DNA of 64,000 bases from Chryseobacterium sp. Leaf404 (GTDB taxonomy: Bacteria > Bacteroidota > Bacteroidia > Flavobacteriales > Weeksellaceae), in contig NZ_LMQM01000012.1 in the NCBI RefSeq assembly GCF_001424145.1, positions 1 to 64,000 of the forward strand, given 5' to 3'. This document shows positions 18,547-27,951 of this stretch, piece by piece. The position numbers and the translations under genes were made by a program. Numbering within the stretch: the first letter of the stretch is position 1; each line of letters starts with the position of its first letter. The notes under the pieces are model-generated. The model saw only the letters and a program-made list of their open reading frames with translations. It had not been told where the DNA came from and made no database searches.

Positions 18547-18567
18547 TAAATGTTATTTCTACATTTA
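18547..18567. promoter_or_regulatory. AraR-type operator, site 2 (GH127)
   Basis: Palindrome TAAATGT-N7-ACATTTA with perfectly symmetric half-sites, ending three bases upstream of the GH127 ATG. A protein here would cover the ribosome-binding stretch of the gene or block elongation. Confidence 0.65.
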
Positions 18568-18985
18568 TAAAAATAGATGAAACAATTCATATTACAAAAG
18601 ATTTTAACGATGCAATATCAACGATTATTAAACTTGCGTGATAATTCTGAAGATAGAAAAATCAATACCGGACACCTTATCATAAAAAATAGGTTTACCT
18701 TATCATGTTTTGTAAAATTAGATACTCCGCTATCTCCCTTATAAAAATAAAATGAAGCACTTTTTAATAAATACTGTTATTAACAACACGACACTTATCT
18801 TATTTAAAAGCGGATGCATTAAAAAACAGATAAGTGATTAAATATATTAATTTTAACTTAAATTTAACATTTTGCAAATCACAGATCACTGTTTATTTAA
18901 TATAAAAATTAAAGAAACGTTACAAATTTCTTCCCTAAAAACACATTCATATTAAGAAACAGTAAAAATTCATATCATTTTTATT

Positions 18986-19006
18986 AAAGTGTATTCATTA
19001 CATTTA
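18986..19006. promoter_or_regulatory. AraR-type operator, site 3 (araR)
   Basis: AAAGTGT-N7-ACATTTA, 58 bases upstream of the araR start and just upstream of its -33 region. It would allow autoregulation. Confidence 0.65.
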
Positions 19007-19039
19007 ATATTTTTTTATGGATAAAATCTCCAAATAAAT

Positions 19040-19047
19040 TAACTTTG
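19040..19047 (+). promoter_or_regulatory. -7 promoter box of araR
   Basis: TAACTTTG is an exact match to the Bacteroidota -7 consensus TAnnTTTG, 17 bases before the araR start codon. No clear TTG box is seen at the -33 position. Confidence 0.5.
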
Positions 19048-19064
19048 TAAGAAAATAAAATTAA

Positions 19065-19751
19065 ATGGTGAAAGAGTATCTCAGTTATCCCAAACACTAT
19101 GTGGCAGTAGACTGTATTATATTTGGATTTGACGGTGAAAACCTGAAAATTCTTCTGGTAAAAAGGGATCTTGAGCCCAAAAAAGGTGAATGGTCACTGA
19201 TGGGTGGGTTTGTGGATGACAGGGAAAGTTCGGATGAAGCAGCTTCCCGCGTTTTAAATACACTGACGGGTCTTAAAGATATTTACCTTGAACAACTCAA
19301 TACCTACACGGAGATTGACCGCGAACCAACAGCAAGAATAATGTCTATTTCCTATTATGCGCTTATCAATACTGCAAAGAATATTCACATCAATGAACAG
19401 TACAGTGCAAAGTGGTTTGACCTTAAAGACAGTCCTAAACTAATTTTTGATCACGATGCCATGGTACGTGATGCAGTGCTTAGATTAAGACGGAGAGCAA
19501 CGACAAGACCAATCGGTTTTGAACTTCTTCCTGAAAAATTTACCATGAAGGATCTTCAGAATCTGTACGAGGCTATATTTGATGAAAAATATGACAAGCG
19601 TAACTTTACCAGCAAAATTAATGCACTGGATGTTCTGGTTAAAACCAATGAAAAAGACAGGAGCTCTTCCAAAAAAGGATCTTTTCTTTATACGTTTGAT
19701 GTGGCTAAATACAATAAGAAAATAGCAGAAGGTTTTATGTTTAAGATTTAA
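19065..19751 (+). CDS. araR: AraR-type Nudix-related transcriptional regulator of arabinose use
   Basis: A 228-residue regulator of the NrtR/AraR family: an N-terminal Nudix-like domain (about 1-145) that senses a ligand, then a winged-helix DNA-binding domain. The Nudix box begins at Gly48 and keeps Glu54 and Arg62. The catalytic glutamates are replaced (Val63, Thr66, Leu67), so it should not hydrolyse nucleotides. A homologue, AraR of Bacteroides thetaiotaomicron, is known to bind L-arabinose and repress arabinose genes. It is the only intact plus-strand gene, faces the GH127 run, and its stop codon overlaps that of the DUF294 gene tail to tail. Six matching palindromes in the window are its likely targets. 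Confidence 0.85.
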   Translation: MVKEYLSYPKHYVAVDCIIFGFDGENLKILLVKRDLEPKKGEWSLMGGFVDDRESSDEAASRVLNTLTGLKDIYLEQLNTYTEIDREPTARIMSISYYALINTAKNIHINEQYSAKWFDLKDSPKLIFDHDAMVRDAVLRLRRRATTRPIGFELLPEKFTMKDLQNLYEAIFDEKYDKRNFTSKINALDVLVKTNEKDRSSSKKGSFLYTFDVAKYNKKIAEGFMFKI

Positions 19752-21655
19752 AAGACGCCGGTAAATTTCATTTTTATTCCTGCCTGAAAATTGGTGATAG
19801 TTTTAAAAATTTCAACTAATGTCACTTTTTCAATCTTTGTAAGTTTATTGATTTCAATATAATTGTTGGGCTTACTATTTTCAATTCTTATCTGATCAGC
19901 CTGATTTTTTAATCTCAAAGCCATCAGATAATAATAGGACTGATGTAATTCATTATACTGAAGCTGTGTAAAAACCCCTATATCTCTCAACTTTTTCATT
20001 CTCTCGCCAGTATTTTCAAGATCAAGCTGATTTTTAAGTGAGTACACTCTCAGCAGGTCGACAATTGTAGACATTGCAGTTTTCACATCAAATACCTCAG
20101 AATTTCCTACAATCTGCGTTTTAATTCTTTTTAAAAAAGTAAGAGGCGGCTCATACTGCAATGCGTTTTTTGCAATATGTGCAAAGAAAATATGATTAGG
20201 CAAAAGAAGTTTTTGTTTGATGAACTCCTTCAGATCATTTACAATATATTCATCACCATATATCAGACGGAAATCAAAAAAGGTGGAAAACTTCATCGCA
20301 TTTTCAGGCATACTTTTCCCGATCCATTCCTGATAATTATTTTTCCAGTGAGAAAGCGAGTGAGTCCATTTCGGGTTGCTTGCCATAAAATCGCCTTTAC
20401 AGTATTCAAAACCGATTTTATTGAGGTCATCTGAGACTTTTTTGGCAAAATTTAAAAAATAATCCCTTATCGATTCCCGATGTTCATTTGCTTTGTCTTC
20501 ATAGATAATTCCACTGTCCTGATCTGTGCTCAGCGTCTGCTCTTTTCTCCCTTCGCTGCCTGTGACGATAAAAGCAAATTTTGCCGGTGGCCTCCCAATT
20601 TGCTGAATGACTTTATCTATCACCTTACCTGTAATCGTGTCGGCAATTGTCGTTATGACCTTGCTTGCAATTTCACCATGAACGCCACGTCCCAGAAGCT
20701 GACTAATAATTGCAGGAACCTGCCGCCATTTTTTTTGAAGTTCATCCACATTTTCAGCAAGTTTCACAGACTGAATAAATACAAGCGGACTTTGCGCCTG
20801 CTCGCTGAGCAGTCGGTTTCTGCTTAAAAAGCCGATATATTCGCCGTCCTTTTCTACCAGTAGATATCTCGACTTCGTTTGAAACATTAATAAAATGGCC
20901 TCATATAAATAGGAACCGCAAGAAATACTTATGATAGGATTATCCATCACATTTAGGATGGCAGACCTCGGATCCACACAACTGGCAATCACATGATCCC
21001 GCAGTGTAATATCAGTGGCATATCCGATAATTTCATCATCTTCGGTATTCTTTATGAAGATACAGCTCACTTTATTCAATGCCATTATTTTGGCAGCCTT
21101 AAAAATTGGCGTATCTCCGTCGCAAGACACAATACTTTTATAGTTAATACCTTCTATTTTTCTTGAGTACAACTGATCCGCTGCAAAATAACTTTCTTCG
21201 AAGGTAGCAGGTGTTTTTACAAAGTGCGAAAACTCATCATCGAGCATTTTCAGGCCAAAGTCTGAGGTGAAGTAGTGAAAAAAATCTTCGTACGCTGTAC
21301 ATAATTCAGAAAACTCTTTTTTCGGTAAAGTGTAAATAACAGTCCCCTTTTTCGCGATGGCAGATTTTAAGGCACGAACTCTGTTGAGAACCACTGAAAT
21401 TCCTCCAAAACAATAAGGTGAGTGATGAGTAGTGACACATCTTTTATTTTCTGCCCTATCGAAAAAGAAAGTTTCGTATTGTCCTGAAAAAATAAGATCC
21501 ACACCGGTCATTTCAGTAGCTTCCTGACGGTAAACCAAAGTTTCCTTTGAAAACTCTTTTCTTGTTAATGTTTCTGAGATTTCTGTAAGAACTGATTCAG
21601 GTAAAAAACTGAAGGGTTCGGTAGTCTTTAAAAGTGAAATAATTTTCTCATCCAT
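19748..21655 (-). CDS. cNMP-binding, CBS and DUF294 nucleotidyltransferase-like protein
   Basis: A multidomain cytoplasmic signalling protein. From the start at 21655 (MDEKIISLLK) it has a cyclic-nucleotide-binding-like domain (about 1-125), a CBS pair (about 150-285), a DUF294 nucleotidyltransferase domain with intact GSEGRKEQTLSTDQD motif, and a C-terminal DUF294-associated helical domain. In-frame ATGs at 21664 and 21697 are alternatives. Homologues are often encoded beside a DnaQ-like exonuclease and a sodium/solute symporter, as here. Their role is thought to be regulatory, but no activity is established that I can name with confidence. It closes the arabinose operon. Confidence 0.85.
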   Translation of the reverse strand: MDEKIISLLKTTEPFSFLPESVLTEISETLTRKEFSKETLVYRQEATEMTGVDLIFSGQYETFFFDRAENKRCVTTHHSPYCFGGISVVLNRVRALKSAIAKKGTVIYTLPKKEFSELCTAYEDFFHYFTSDFGLKMLDDEFSHFVKTPATFEESYFAADQLYSRKIEGINYKSIVSCDGDTPIFKAAKIMALNKVSCIFIKNTEDDEIIGYATDITLRDHVIASCVDPRSAILNVMDNPIISISCGSYLYEAILLMFQTKSRYLLVEKDGEYIGFLSRNRLLSEQAQSPLVFIQSVKLAENVDELQKKWRQVPAIISQLLGRGVHGEIASKVITTIADTITGKVIDKVIQQIGRPPAKFAFIVTGSEGRKEQTLSTDQDSGIIYEDKANEHRESIRDYFLNFAKKVSDDLNKIGFEYCKGDFMASNPKWTHSLSHWKNNYQEWIGKSMPENAMKFSTFFDFRLIYGDEYIVNDLKEFIKQKLLLPNHIFFAHIAKNALQYEPPLTFLKRIKTQIVGNSEVFDVKTAMSTIVDLLRVYSLKNQLDLENTGERMKKLRDIGVFTQLQYNELHQSYYYLMALRLKNQADQIRIENSKPNNYIEINKLTKIEKVTLVEIFKTITNFQAGIKMKFTGVF

Positions 21656-21707
21656 AATAGTCATTTTTGTCACAGCAAACTGAATGACAGCATTCAATTA
21701 ATTTGAC

Positions 21708-22334
21708 TTAAAACTTCAATTTACAAATAATTTTCTGATGCATATTCTGAAAATTGTCTTCCGATATTTCACCCCGCCTGTATATTTCAAAAAAACATTT
21801 GGATGTGGCTTCTGCATCAATAATTGCATTATGTGAATTTTCCATTTTTGAATCGAAAAGATATTGATAAAGCTGCGACAAACGCAAATGCTTTATTTCA
21901 GGATTTAAAACATAGTCTTCGCTTTTGAGCATGGTGCAATAAAACCCACTATGAGAAAAAGGATTTTCCAAACCAGCTCTGTAGTAATCGCAACTTAAAG
22001 TATGTATATCAAATTCTGTAAAATGACCAATTATAAGAGGTTGATACCGAAGGATTTCATCTTTGAGTTTATTTAAAACCCAGCTCCGGTCTTTCCCGTT
22101 TTCTTTCAGAAACTCTTTTTTAATCCCATGAACCCTCATAGACTGCACACTAATTTTTACATCTTCGACATCAATATAAAAATTTTCTCTGTTTATTTCA
22201 ACACCATTTTCATCAGACAAAACCCATGCAAGCTGAACGGCAGATGGCCATTGATCTGTTGCAGAATACGGCAGGTTCCAGTTTTTTGGCTTGCCTGTAG
22301 TTTCAGTGTCAATAAAAAGAAGGTATTTTTTCAA
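21708..22334 (-). CDS. DnaQ-like 3'-5' exonuclease (DEDDh)
   Basis: A 208-residue exonuclease-fold protein. The three DEDDh motifs are intact: DTETTG near residue 9, GHFTEFDIH in the middle and HNAIIDAEAT near the C-terminus. It resembles the epsilon subunit of DNA polymerase III but lacks any polymerase-binding tail, so replication proofreading is not implied. It lies 52 bases upstream of the DUF294 gene and 74 bases downstream of the symporter, all in one direction. Its substrate is unknown; an RNA or small nucleotide substrate acting with DUF294 is possible. Confidence 0.88.
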   Translation of the reverse strand: MKKYLLFIDTETTGKPKNWNLPYSATDQWPSAVQLAWVLSDENGVEINRENFYIDVEDVKISVQSMRVHGIKKEFLKENGKDRSWVLNKLKDEILRYQPLIIGHFTEFDIHTLSCDYYRAGLENPFSHSGFYCTMLKSEDYVLNPEIKHLRLSQLYQYLFDSKMENSHNAIIDAEATSKCFFEIYRRGEISEDNFQNMHQKIICKLKF

Positions 22335-22408
22335 GATTTATGATGAATATTGGAATTAAAAAACAGGATGCCGGTTTTTAGCATTCTGTCTTTAATATTT
22401 ATTTTAAT

Positions 22409-24136
22409 TTACCAAAATCTCACGTAAAGTGCGGTCAGTAAAAGTAAGGTTACAACAATCATTACTAAAGTTCTTGAATCTACTTTAAACATTGTAGCAT
22501 CGATGGCAAAGGCTTTTGGATTCACTTTCGGTCCGGCTAAACTTATCAGAACCATAACAGCCACCGTGATAAAGAATGACCATCCCATATTGATCAAAAA
22601 CGGAATTTCTGTGATGGTATGAACCACGCCATTCTCCAATTTTTCATAAGTAAAAGCGCTGTACAACCAGGTTTCCTTTCCAAATATATCAACCGCAAAA
22701 CTATTGAAGAAAATAGCCAGAATAAATCCGAGCATCACACCAACCAACGCTGCAGTTCCGGTAGTTCGCTTCCAAAACATCCCTAAAAGGAACATCGCAA
22801 AAACACCCGGACTGATGAATCCTGTATATTTCTGAATAAATGTGAAACCACCTTCACCGCCAATTCCTAAAACATCGGTCCACGTAAAAGCCAGAGCGAG
22901 GAACATTGCAACGATAATGGCCCAACGTCCGGTTCTCACCATTTGAATTTCACTGGCATCTGCTTTCAAATATTTTTTATAAATATCTAAAGTGAAAATA
23001 GTCGAAATACTGTTAACTTTTCCAGCCAATGATGCTACGATTGCCGCCGTAAGAGCTGCAATGGCAAGACCTTTGAGTCCGGTTGGCAAGAAGCCCAAGA
23101 TTGCGGAATAAGCGCCATCTTTCACACCATTAAAACCCGGAAGCTGACCTTTTGAATGCAAGACATAAGCTGCAATTCCCGGAAGCATTACGATAATCGG
23201 CATAAATAATTTTAGGAAACCAGCGAACAGAATTCCGGTCCTTGCGGTTTTTAAATCTGCACCCAAAGCCCGTTGTGTGATGTACTGGTTACATCCCCAA
23301 TAATTTAAATTAACAATCCATTGTCCTGCGAAATACATCGCCAATCCAGGTAAAACCACATATTTCTGAACATCAAGATTCTCAGGCATAGCCAAAGTCG
23401 TAGTGGTTTTTACAGGTTTGTCCAGAATTAATTTGAAATGTTGAGGCGCTTCGGTCATCAAGGTCTGAAAACCTGTGATTGCGTTTCCAACAGCAGCACC
23501 ATTGATTCTCTGATCAACGATTTGAAGTGCCATAAAGACCGTTGCAAAACCGCCGATAATCAAAACTGCAACCTGGATTACGTCAGTATATCCGATTACT
23601 TTCATTCCGCCCAAACCAATCAGTAAGGCCATCAGAAGCAATCCTATCATAATAATATGAAGGTTGTCTCCACCCAATAATGTGTCGATTGCCAGAGCTC
23701 CGAGATAAAGGATAGAAGTAAGGTTTACGATCACATACAAGAATAGCCAGAAAACCGCCATAATCAGAGAAACCGATTTGTTGTAGCGGGTTTCCAGGAA
23801 TTGGGGCATCGTGTAAATCTTATTTTTAAGATAAATCGGAATAAACCAAATCGCAATAATAATCAAAGCAAGAGCAGCAATCCATTCGTAAGCTGCAACG
23901 GCAACGCCCACGAAAAATCCTTCTCCGGACATTCCGATAAACTGTTCCGCTGAAATATTGGAAGCAATTAAACTTGCTCCGATTGCCCACCAAGTAAGTG
24001 AGCCTTCTGCAAGGAAATAATCTTTACTACCAGTAGCGGCGGATTTTTTTCTGTTGTAAATCCAGATTCCGTAACCGGCTACCACCACAAAATAGACCAG
24101 AAATATGATGATATCAATCGTTGCTAAGTTTCCCAT
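22409..24136 (-). CDS. Sodium/sugar symporter, SSS family
   Basis: A 575-residue inner-membrane transporter of the sodium:solute symporter family (vSGLT-like), with 13-14 hydrophobic segments and the characteristic region ASNISAEQFIGMSGEGF in the first unwound helix. It follows galM by a three-base gap, so it is co-transcribed with galM and araA. The context points to L-arabinose as the substrate, with galactose as the alternative because galM encodes a mutarotase. An acetate-type symporter of the same superfamily is less likely given the vSGLT-like sequence. Confidence 0.88.
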   Translation of the reverse strand: MGNLATIDIIIFLVYFVVVAGYGIWIYNRKKSAATGSKDYFLAEGSLTWWAIGASLIASNISAEQFIGMSGEGFFVGVAVAAYEWIAALALIIIAIWFIPIYLKNKIYTMPQFLETRYNKSVSLIMAVFWLFLYVIVNLTSILYLGALAIDTLLGGDNLHIIMIGLLLMALLIGLGGMKVIGYTDVIQVAVLIIGGFATVFMALQIVDQRINGAAVGNAITGFQTLMTEAPQHFKLILDKPVKTTTTLAMPENLDVQKYVVLPGLAMYFAGQWIVNLNYWGCNQYITQRALGADLKTARTGILFAGFLKLFMPIIVMLPGIAAYVLHSKGQLPGFNGVKDGAYSAILGFLPTGLKGLAIAALTAAIVASLAGKVNSISTIFTLDIYKKYLKADASEIQMVRTGRWAIIVAMFLALAFTWTDVLGIGGEGGFTFIQKYTGFISPGVFAMFLLGMFWKRTTGTAALVGVMLGFILAIFFNSFAVDIFGKETWLYSAFTYEKLENGVVHTITEIPFLINMGWSFFITVAVMVLISLAGPKVNPKAFAIDATMFKVDSRTLVMIVVTLLLLTALYVRFW

Positions 24137-24139
24137 AAT

Positions 24140-25300
24140 TTATTTTTTAACTGAGAATTTATAAATTGTTTTAGTCTGATATTTTTGTCCGGGCTTCAGT
24201 TCGGTTGATGGAAAAGAAGCTTGATTTGGAGAATCCGGGAAATGCTGGGTTTCTAAGCAAAACCCTGTTCGGAATTCATTTTTTCCACCACTTTTAGTAT
24301 CAAATTTTCCGTCTAAAAAATTCCCAGAATAGAATTGAACGCCCGGTTCGTCTGTTAAAACTTCCATCATTCTACCAGATTCGGGATGATAGACTTTGGC
24401 GATGCTTCTCAGTCCGCTTCCATTCAGAATCCAGTTGTGGTCGTAGCCTTTTCCTTTTTTCAATTGATCATCGTTTGAATTGATGTCTTTTCCGATTGGT
24501 TTTGAAACCGTGAAATCAAACGGACTTCCTTTTACTGCTTTTTCTTCGCCGGTAGGAATTAAGGTCTCATTAACAGGTAAGAATTTATCTGCATTGATTT
24601 GCAATTCGTGATCAGTAATCGTTTTTGAGAAATTCCCTGAAAGATTGAAATACGAATGTTGGGTAAGATTGATAACCGTCGCTTTATCCGTGGTTGCTTC
24701 ATAAGAAATTTCCAAAGAATTGTCATCAGTCAAAGTATATAAAACAGTGGTCGACAGTTTTCCTGGATATCCTTCTTCACCATCTGCACTTGTGTATGAC
24801 AGTTTCAACGTTGGAAATTTTGCATCTTTCACAGGTTCAATATTCCAAAATTTGGTATGGAAACCTTCTTTTCCACCGTGAAGACTGTTGGGTCCGTCGT
24901 TTTTATCAATGTCATACGTTTTGCCTTCCAAAGTGAATTTCGCATTAGCAATTCTGTTTCCGTAACGACCGATCAAAGCGCCGAAATAGTAAGGATTTCC
25001 GTTGAAATAATCTTCAGGTTTTGTGAAGCCTAAAACGACATCTTCATATTTTCCGTTTTTGTCGGGAGCGGTGAGCGAAGTGATAATTCCGCCAAAATTG
25101 ATGACTTCCAGCTTCATCCCGTTTTTGTTGGTTAAGGTATATTTCTTAATGGAATCACCTTTCGCAGTAACTCCGTAATCTGAGACCTGTATGTTCTCCA
25201 TTTTTTCTGATTGAGTTTTTCGATTAGTTTCTTTTTTATTGCAGCCGAAAATACATAAAACTGCAAAAAGAATAATCAGGTTGATATTTTTTTTTTTCAT
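24140..25300 (-). CDS. galM: Aldose 1-epimerase (mutarotase), lipoprotein
   Basis: This enzyme interconverts alpha and beta anomers of free sugars. The start at 25300 (MKKKNINLIILFAVLCIFGC) gives a lipoprotein signal with Cys near residue 20, so it is anchored on the periplasmic side. The frame is open 40 codons further upstream into araA, but that extension would destroy the signal. Catalytic features include NRIANA near the N-terminal third, HSYFNLSG, and the late GVQFYSGNFLDG segment with the catalytic Glu nearby. Directly after the ATG comes a run of eleven A residues, a possible slippage site. It follows araA by 19 bases. Confidence 0.93.
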   Translation of the reverse strand: MKKKNINLIILFAVLCIFGCNKKETNRKTQSEKMENIQVSDYGVTAKGDSIKKYTLTNKNGMKLEVINFGGIITSLTAPDKNGKYEDVVLGFTKPEDYFNGNPYYFGALIGRYGNRIANAKFTLEGKTYDIDKNDGPNSLHGGKEGFHTKFWNIEPVKDAKFPTLKLSYTSADGEEGYPGKLSTTVLYTLTDDNSLEISYEATTDKATVINLTQHSYFNLSGNFSKTITDHELQINADKFLPVNETLIPTGEEKAVKGSPFDFTVSKPIGKDINSNDDQLKKGKGYDHNWILNGSGLRSIAKVYHPESGRMMEVLTDEPGVQFYSGNFLDGKFDTKSGGKNEFRTGFCLETQHFPDSPNQASFPSTELKPGQKYQTKTIYKFSVKK

Positions 25301-25319
25301 TGTTTGGGAATTTTGCAAA

Positions 25320-26816
25320 TTAACGGTAGTAGATTTCATTCCAGCGAAGGGTATTCTTGAAATCACGGATTTTAGTGTCTTCATCAATAACAAGAGATTC
25401 AATTCCCGCAATTTCTGCAAAATCTACCAACTGTTCTGCACTGATATTTTCACTGTAACACGTATGATGCGCTCCACCGGCCAAAATCCACGCTTCTGCA
25501 GCAGTGAACAAATCCGGAAGTGGTTTCCAAAGGACTCTCGCAACCGGAAGTTTTGGCAATTCTTCAGTGATTTCCAACGCTTTTGTTTTGTTGATTAACA
25601 GCCTGAAATGATTTCCGAAATCCATCAGAGCAGCATTCAGAGAATCAATATTTCCTCTTGAATTGAAAACCAAACGAACAGGATCAGCTTTCCCGCCAAT
25701 TCCCAACGGATGAATTTCACAAGACGGTTTGTCAACCGCCAAAACAGGGTCAACTTCCAGCATATGCGAACCCAAAACCGAAGGATTTGAAGGATTCAAA
25801 TGATAAGTGTAATCTTCCATAAATGCGTTTCCGCCTTCAAGACCTTGTCCCATCGTTTTCATTGCACGAACGAGTGCAGCCGTTTTCCAGTCGCCTTCTC
25901 CTGCGAATCCGTACCCTTTTTCCATTAATCTTTGAACGGCAATTCCCGGAAGCTGTTCCAAACCGTGAAGGTCTTCAAAAGTATCTGAGAAACCTTTAAA
26001 GTTTCCATCTTTCAGGAATTTTTCTAAACCTAATTCTATTCTGGCAGCCGCTTCAAGCGATTTTCTGTTGCTTCCGCCAGAAAGAAGAGATTCTGCCATT
26101 TTGTAAGAGGCTTCGTATTCTTCCATCAAAGTTTTGATTTCGCCAGCGCCGATGGAATTGACAACGCTTACCAAATCCCCGATTCCCCAAGTGTTTACCG
26201 AAAATCCGAATTTGGTTTCCGCTTCTACTTTGTCGCCATCTGTAACGGCAACATATCTCATATTGTCGCCAAAACGCGCGAATTTTGCACCTTGCCAATC
26301 GTCCCAACCTGCTGCAACTCTCGACCATTCTCCGATTTGTTTCTGAACTCTTTCGTCTGCCCAATGTCCAACAACCACTTTTCTGTTTTTACGGAGACGA
26401 CTTACCATAAATCCGAATTCACGGTCGCCATGAGCCGCCTGATTCAGGTTCATAAAATCCATATCCATCGTAGCCCAAGGAATATCCTGATTGAACTGCG
26501 TATGAAGATGCAACATTGGTTTCTGCAAAGCGGTCAATCCACGAATCCACATTTTTGCAGGTGAAAAAGTGTGCATCCACGTTACAATTCCGATACAGTC
26601 TTTGGCAAAATTGGCGGCTGTAAGGGTTTCAAAAATTTCTACTGTAGTTTTTACGGTTGGTTTTAAAACAATTTTTACAGGAATGGATGACGAAGCATTA
26701 AGTGCTTCCACGATTTTCCTTGAATGTTCCGCAACCTGGGCTAATGTTTCAGATCCGTATAAATGCTGGCTTCCGGTGATGAACCAGACTTCTTTTGTAT
26801 TGAGAGGTGTTAACAT
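25320..26816 (-). CDS. araA: L-arabinose isomerase
   Basis: Converts L-arabinose to L-ribulose in the cytoplasm, using manganese. The 498-residue length and the N-terminal [13 protein letters not shown] are diagnostic, and [11 protein letters not shown] with [11 protein letters not shown] follow as expected. Metal-binding residues of the family are in place in the central and C-terminal parts (for example [11 protein letters not shown], and the MLEVDP and [10 protein letters not shown] segments). It lies between araD and galM. A degenerate palindrome 10 bases upstream of the start falls short of the AraR consensus. Confidence 0.98.
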   Translation of the reverse strand: MLTPLNTKEVWFITGSQHLYGSETLAQVAEHSRKIVEALNASSSIPVKIVLKPTVKTTVEIFETLTAANFAKDCIGIVTWMHTFSPAKMWIRGLTALQKPMLHLHTQFNQDIPWATMDMDFMNLNQAAHGDREFGFMVSRLRKNRKVVVGHWADERVQKQIGEWSRVAAGWDDWQGAKFARFGDNMRYVAVTDGDKVEAETKFGFSVNTWGIGDLVSVVNSIGAGEIKTLMEEYEASYKMAESLLSGGSNRKSLEAAARIELGLEKFLKDGNFKGFSDTFEDLHGLEQLPGIAVQRLMEKGYGFAGEGDWKTAALVRAMKTMGQGLEGGNAFMEDYTYHLNPSNPSVLGSHMLEVDPVLAVDKPSCEIHPLGIGGKADPVRLVFNSRGNIDSLNAALMDFGNHFRLLINKTKALEITEELPKLPVARVLWKPLPDLFTAAEAWILAGGAHHTCYSENISAEQLVDFAEIAGIESLVIDEDTKIRDFKNTLRWNEIYYR

Positions 26817-26892
26817 ATTTTTATAAATGATAAATTATAACTTATGATTGATTTTTTAAGCCAATTGCTAATCGCCAAAAGCTAACAGCCGT

Positions 26893-27591
26893 TTACTGTC
26901 CGTAGTAGGCGTTTTTGCCGTGTTTTCGTTCGTAATGTTTTTTGATGAGGGAATCTTTCAAACGAGGCGCATTTGGGTTGATTTGTCTTGTGCGATATGC
27001 CATTTCTGCAATCGTTTCCAGAACTTTGCTGTTGTAAACCGCTTTGTCTGCATTTTTTCCCCAGGTAAACGGTCCGTGATTTCCGATGAGAACCATTTCA
27101 ACTTCTTCGTAAGACAATTCTTTTTCTTTGAAGCAATCAAGAATTTGAATTCCGGTGTTGTACTCGTAATTTCCTTCGATTAAATCATCGCGCATCGGCG
27201 GTGCACAGGGAATATCTGAAGTTAGATGGTCGGCGTGTGTCGTTCCGAAAATAGGAATGTTCATCTGCGCCTGAGCCCAAGCGACCGAATAAATGGCGTG
27301 CGTATGTGAGATTCCGCCAATGTTTTCCCAGTTTTTGTAAAGATAAGCGTGGGTTTTGGTGTCGGAAGATGGTCTTAAATTTCCTTCGACCACATTGGCA
27401 TCGAAATCTAAAATCACAACGTCTTCGGGTTTTAAAAGCTCGTAAGGAACACCACTCGGTTTGATGGCAAAGATTCCTTTGTCACGGTCAACTGCACTTA
27501 CGTTTCCGAATGTGTAAACGACCAGCTTCAAAGCATCCAACTGCATATTGGCTTCGTAACATTCTCTCTGGAGTTCTTTATAGATGCTCAT
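26893..27591 (-). CDS. araD: L-ribulose-5-phosphate 4-epimerase
   Basis: Converts L-ribulose-5-phosphate to D-xylulose-5-phosphate, the entry to the transketolase pathway. The 232-residue class II aldolase-like fold shows the phosphate-binding FGNVSAVD and KPSGVPYE segments, the zinc-binding SHTHAIYSVAWAQA motif, and the GNHGPFTWG loop. It is encoded between araB and araA, 76 bases upstream of araA. The 388-base gap separating it from araB is filled with repeats. Confidence 0.97.
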   Translation of the reverse strand: MSIYKELQRECYEANMQLDALKLVVYTFGNVSAVDRDKGIFAIKPSGVPYELLKPEDVVILDFDANVVEGNLRPSSDTKTHAYLYKNWENIGGISHTHAIYSVAWAQAQMNIPIFGTTHADHLTSDIPCAPPMRDDLIEGNYEYNTGIQILDCFKEKELSYEEVEMVLIGNHGPFTWGKNADKAVYNSKVLETIAEMAYRTRQINPNAPRLKDSLIKKHYERKHGKNAYYGQ

Positions 27592-27616
27592 TTTATTTTT
27601 ATTTTTTTAAGTTTCT

Positions 27617-27695
27617 TTTGTCATTCTGTAGGAATCTCAACGGTTTAGATTGACTTCGTAGAACCACTTCATTAGGTTTCCTACAGAATGACAAA
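27617..27695. repeat. Inverted repeat E
   Basis: TTTGTCATTCTGTAGGAA (27617-27634) is mirrored exactly by TTCCTACAGAATGACAAA (27678-27695), an 18-bp perfect stem around a 43-base centre. The pattern resembles dispersed palindromic repeats of flavobacterial genomes. Confidence 0.7.
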
Positions 27696-27734
27696 CTTCT
27701 TGGTTATAACCTTCTCTTGTTTTATGCTGAATCT

Positions 27735-27822
27735 GCAACCCGGCTTGAGCGGAAATCCTTTTTTTTGCATTGGCAAAAGCGCTGGCAAAAAAGATTGGGA
27801 GCGGAAGACGGATAAAGCTGCC
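27735..27822. repeat. Structured repeat A, copy 4
   Basis: The fold is conserved, with GC facing GC in the internal loop and a G-A purine mismatch. The outer stem is GCAAC/GCTGC: an A-C mismatch as written, but a G-U wobble on the minus strand. It lies 158 nt downstream of the araB stop, between repeats E and D. Confidence 0.75.
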
Positions 27823-27878
27823 ATAAAAATTTTAGTTGTTAGTTTTTGGTTGATGGTTTTAATTATAAAATCTTTTAA

Positions 27879-27951
27879 CAGGTCGCCTCTACAAGGCTTG
27901 ATGTGTATGTAAAATTATGTTTGGCTATTAACAGTGCGCTCCTACGGAGCT
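27879..27951. repeat. Repeat D, copy 2
   Basis: Begins AGGTCGCCTCTACAAGGCTT and ends with the palindrome GCTCCTACGGAGC (27938-27950). The whole unit closely matches copy 3 at 59457-59527. Confidence 0.6.

Larger units (their letters stand above)
18544..19064. other. Divergent regulatory region between GH127 and araR
   Basis: This 521-base AT-rich gap holds no convincing coding frame. It contains AraR-type operators at both ends (18547-18567 and 18986-19006). It also contains a direct repeat ACCTTATCAT at 18674-18683 and 18697-18706, spaced 23 bases apart, or about two helical turns. A further inverted pair is CACTTATCT (18792-18800) with AGATAAGTG (18828-18836). The direct repeat could be a site for a second regulator, perhaps for xylose; that is a guess. 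Confidence 0.6.

Noticed and set aside
26826..26846. Palindrome-like TAAATGA-N7-TAACTTA upstream of araA as a seventh AraR site
   Set aside because: The half-sites miss the conserved TGT/ACA bases, and araA can be transcribed from the araB promoter.
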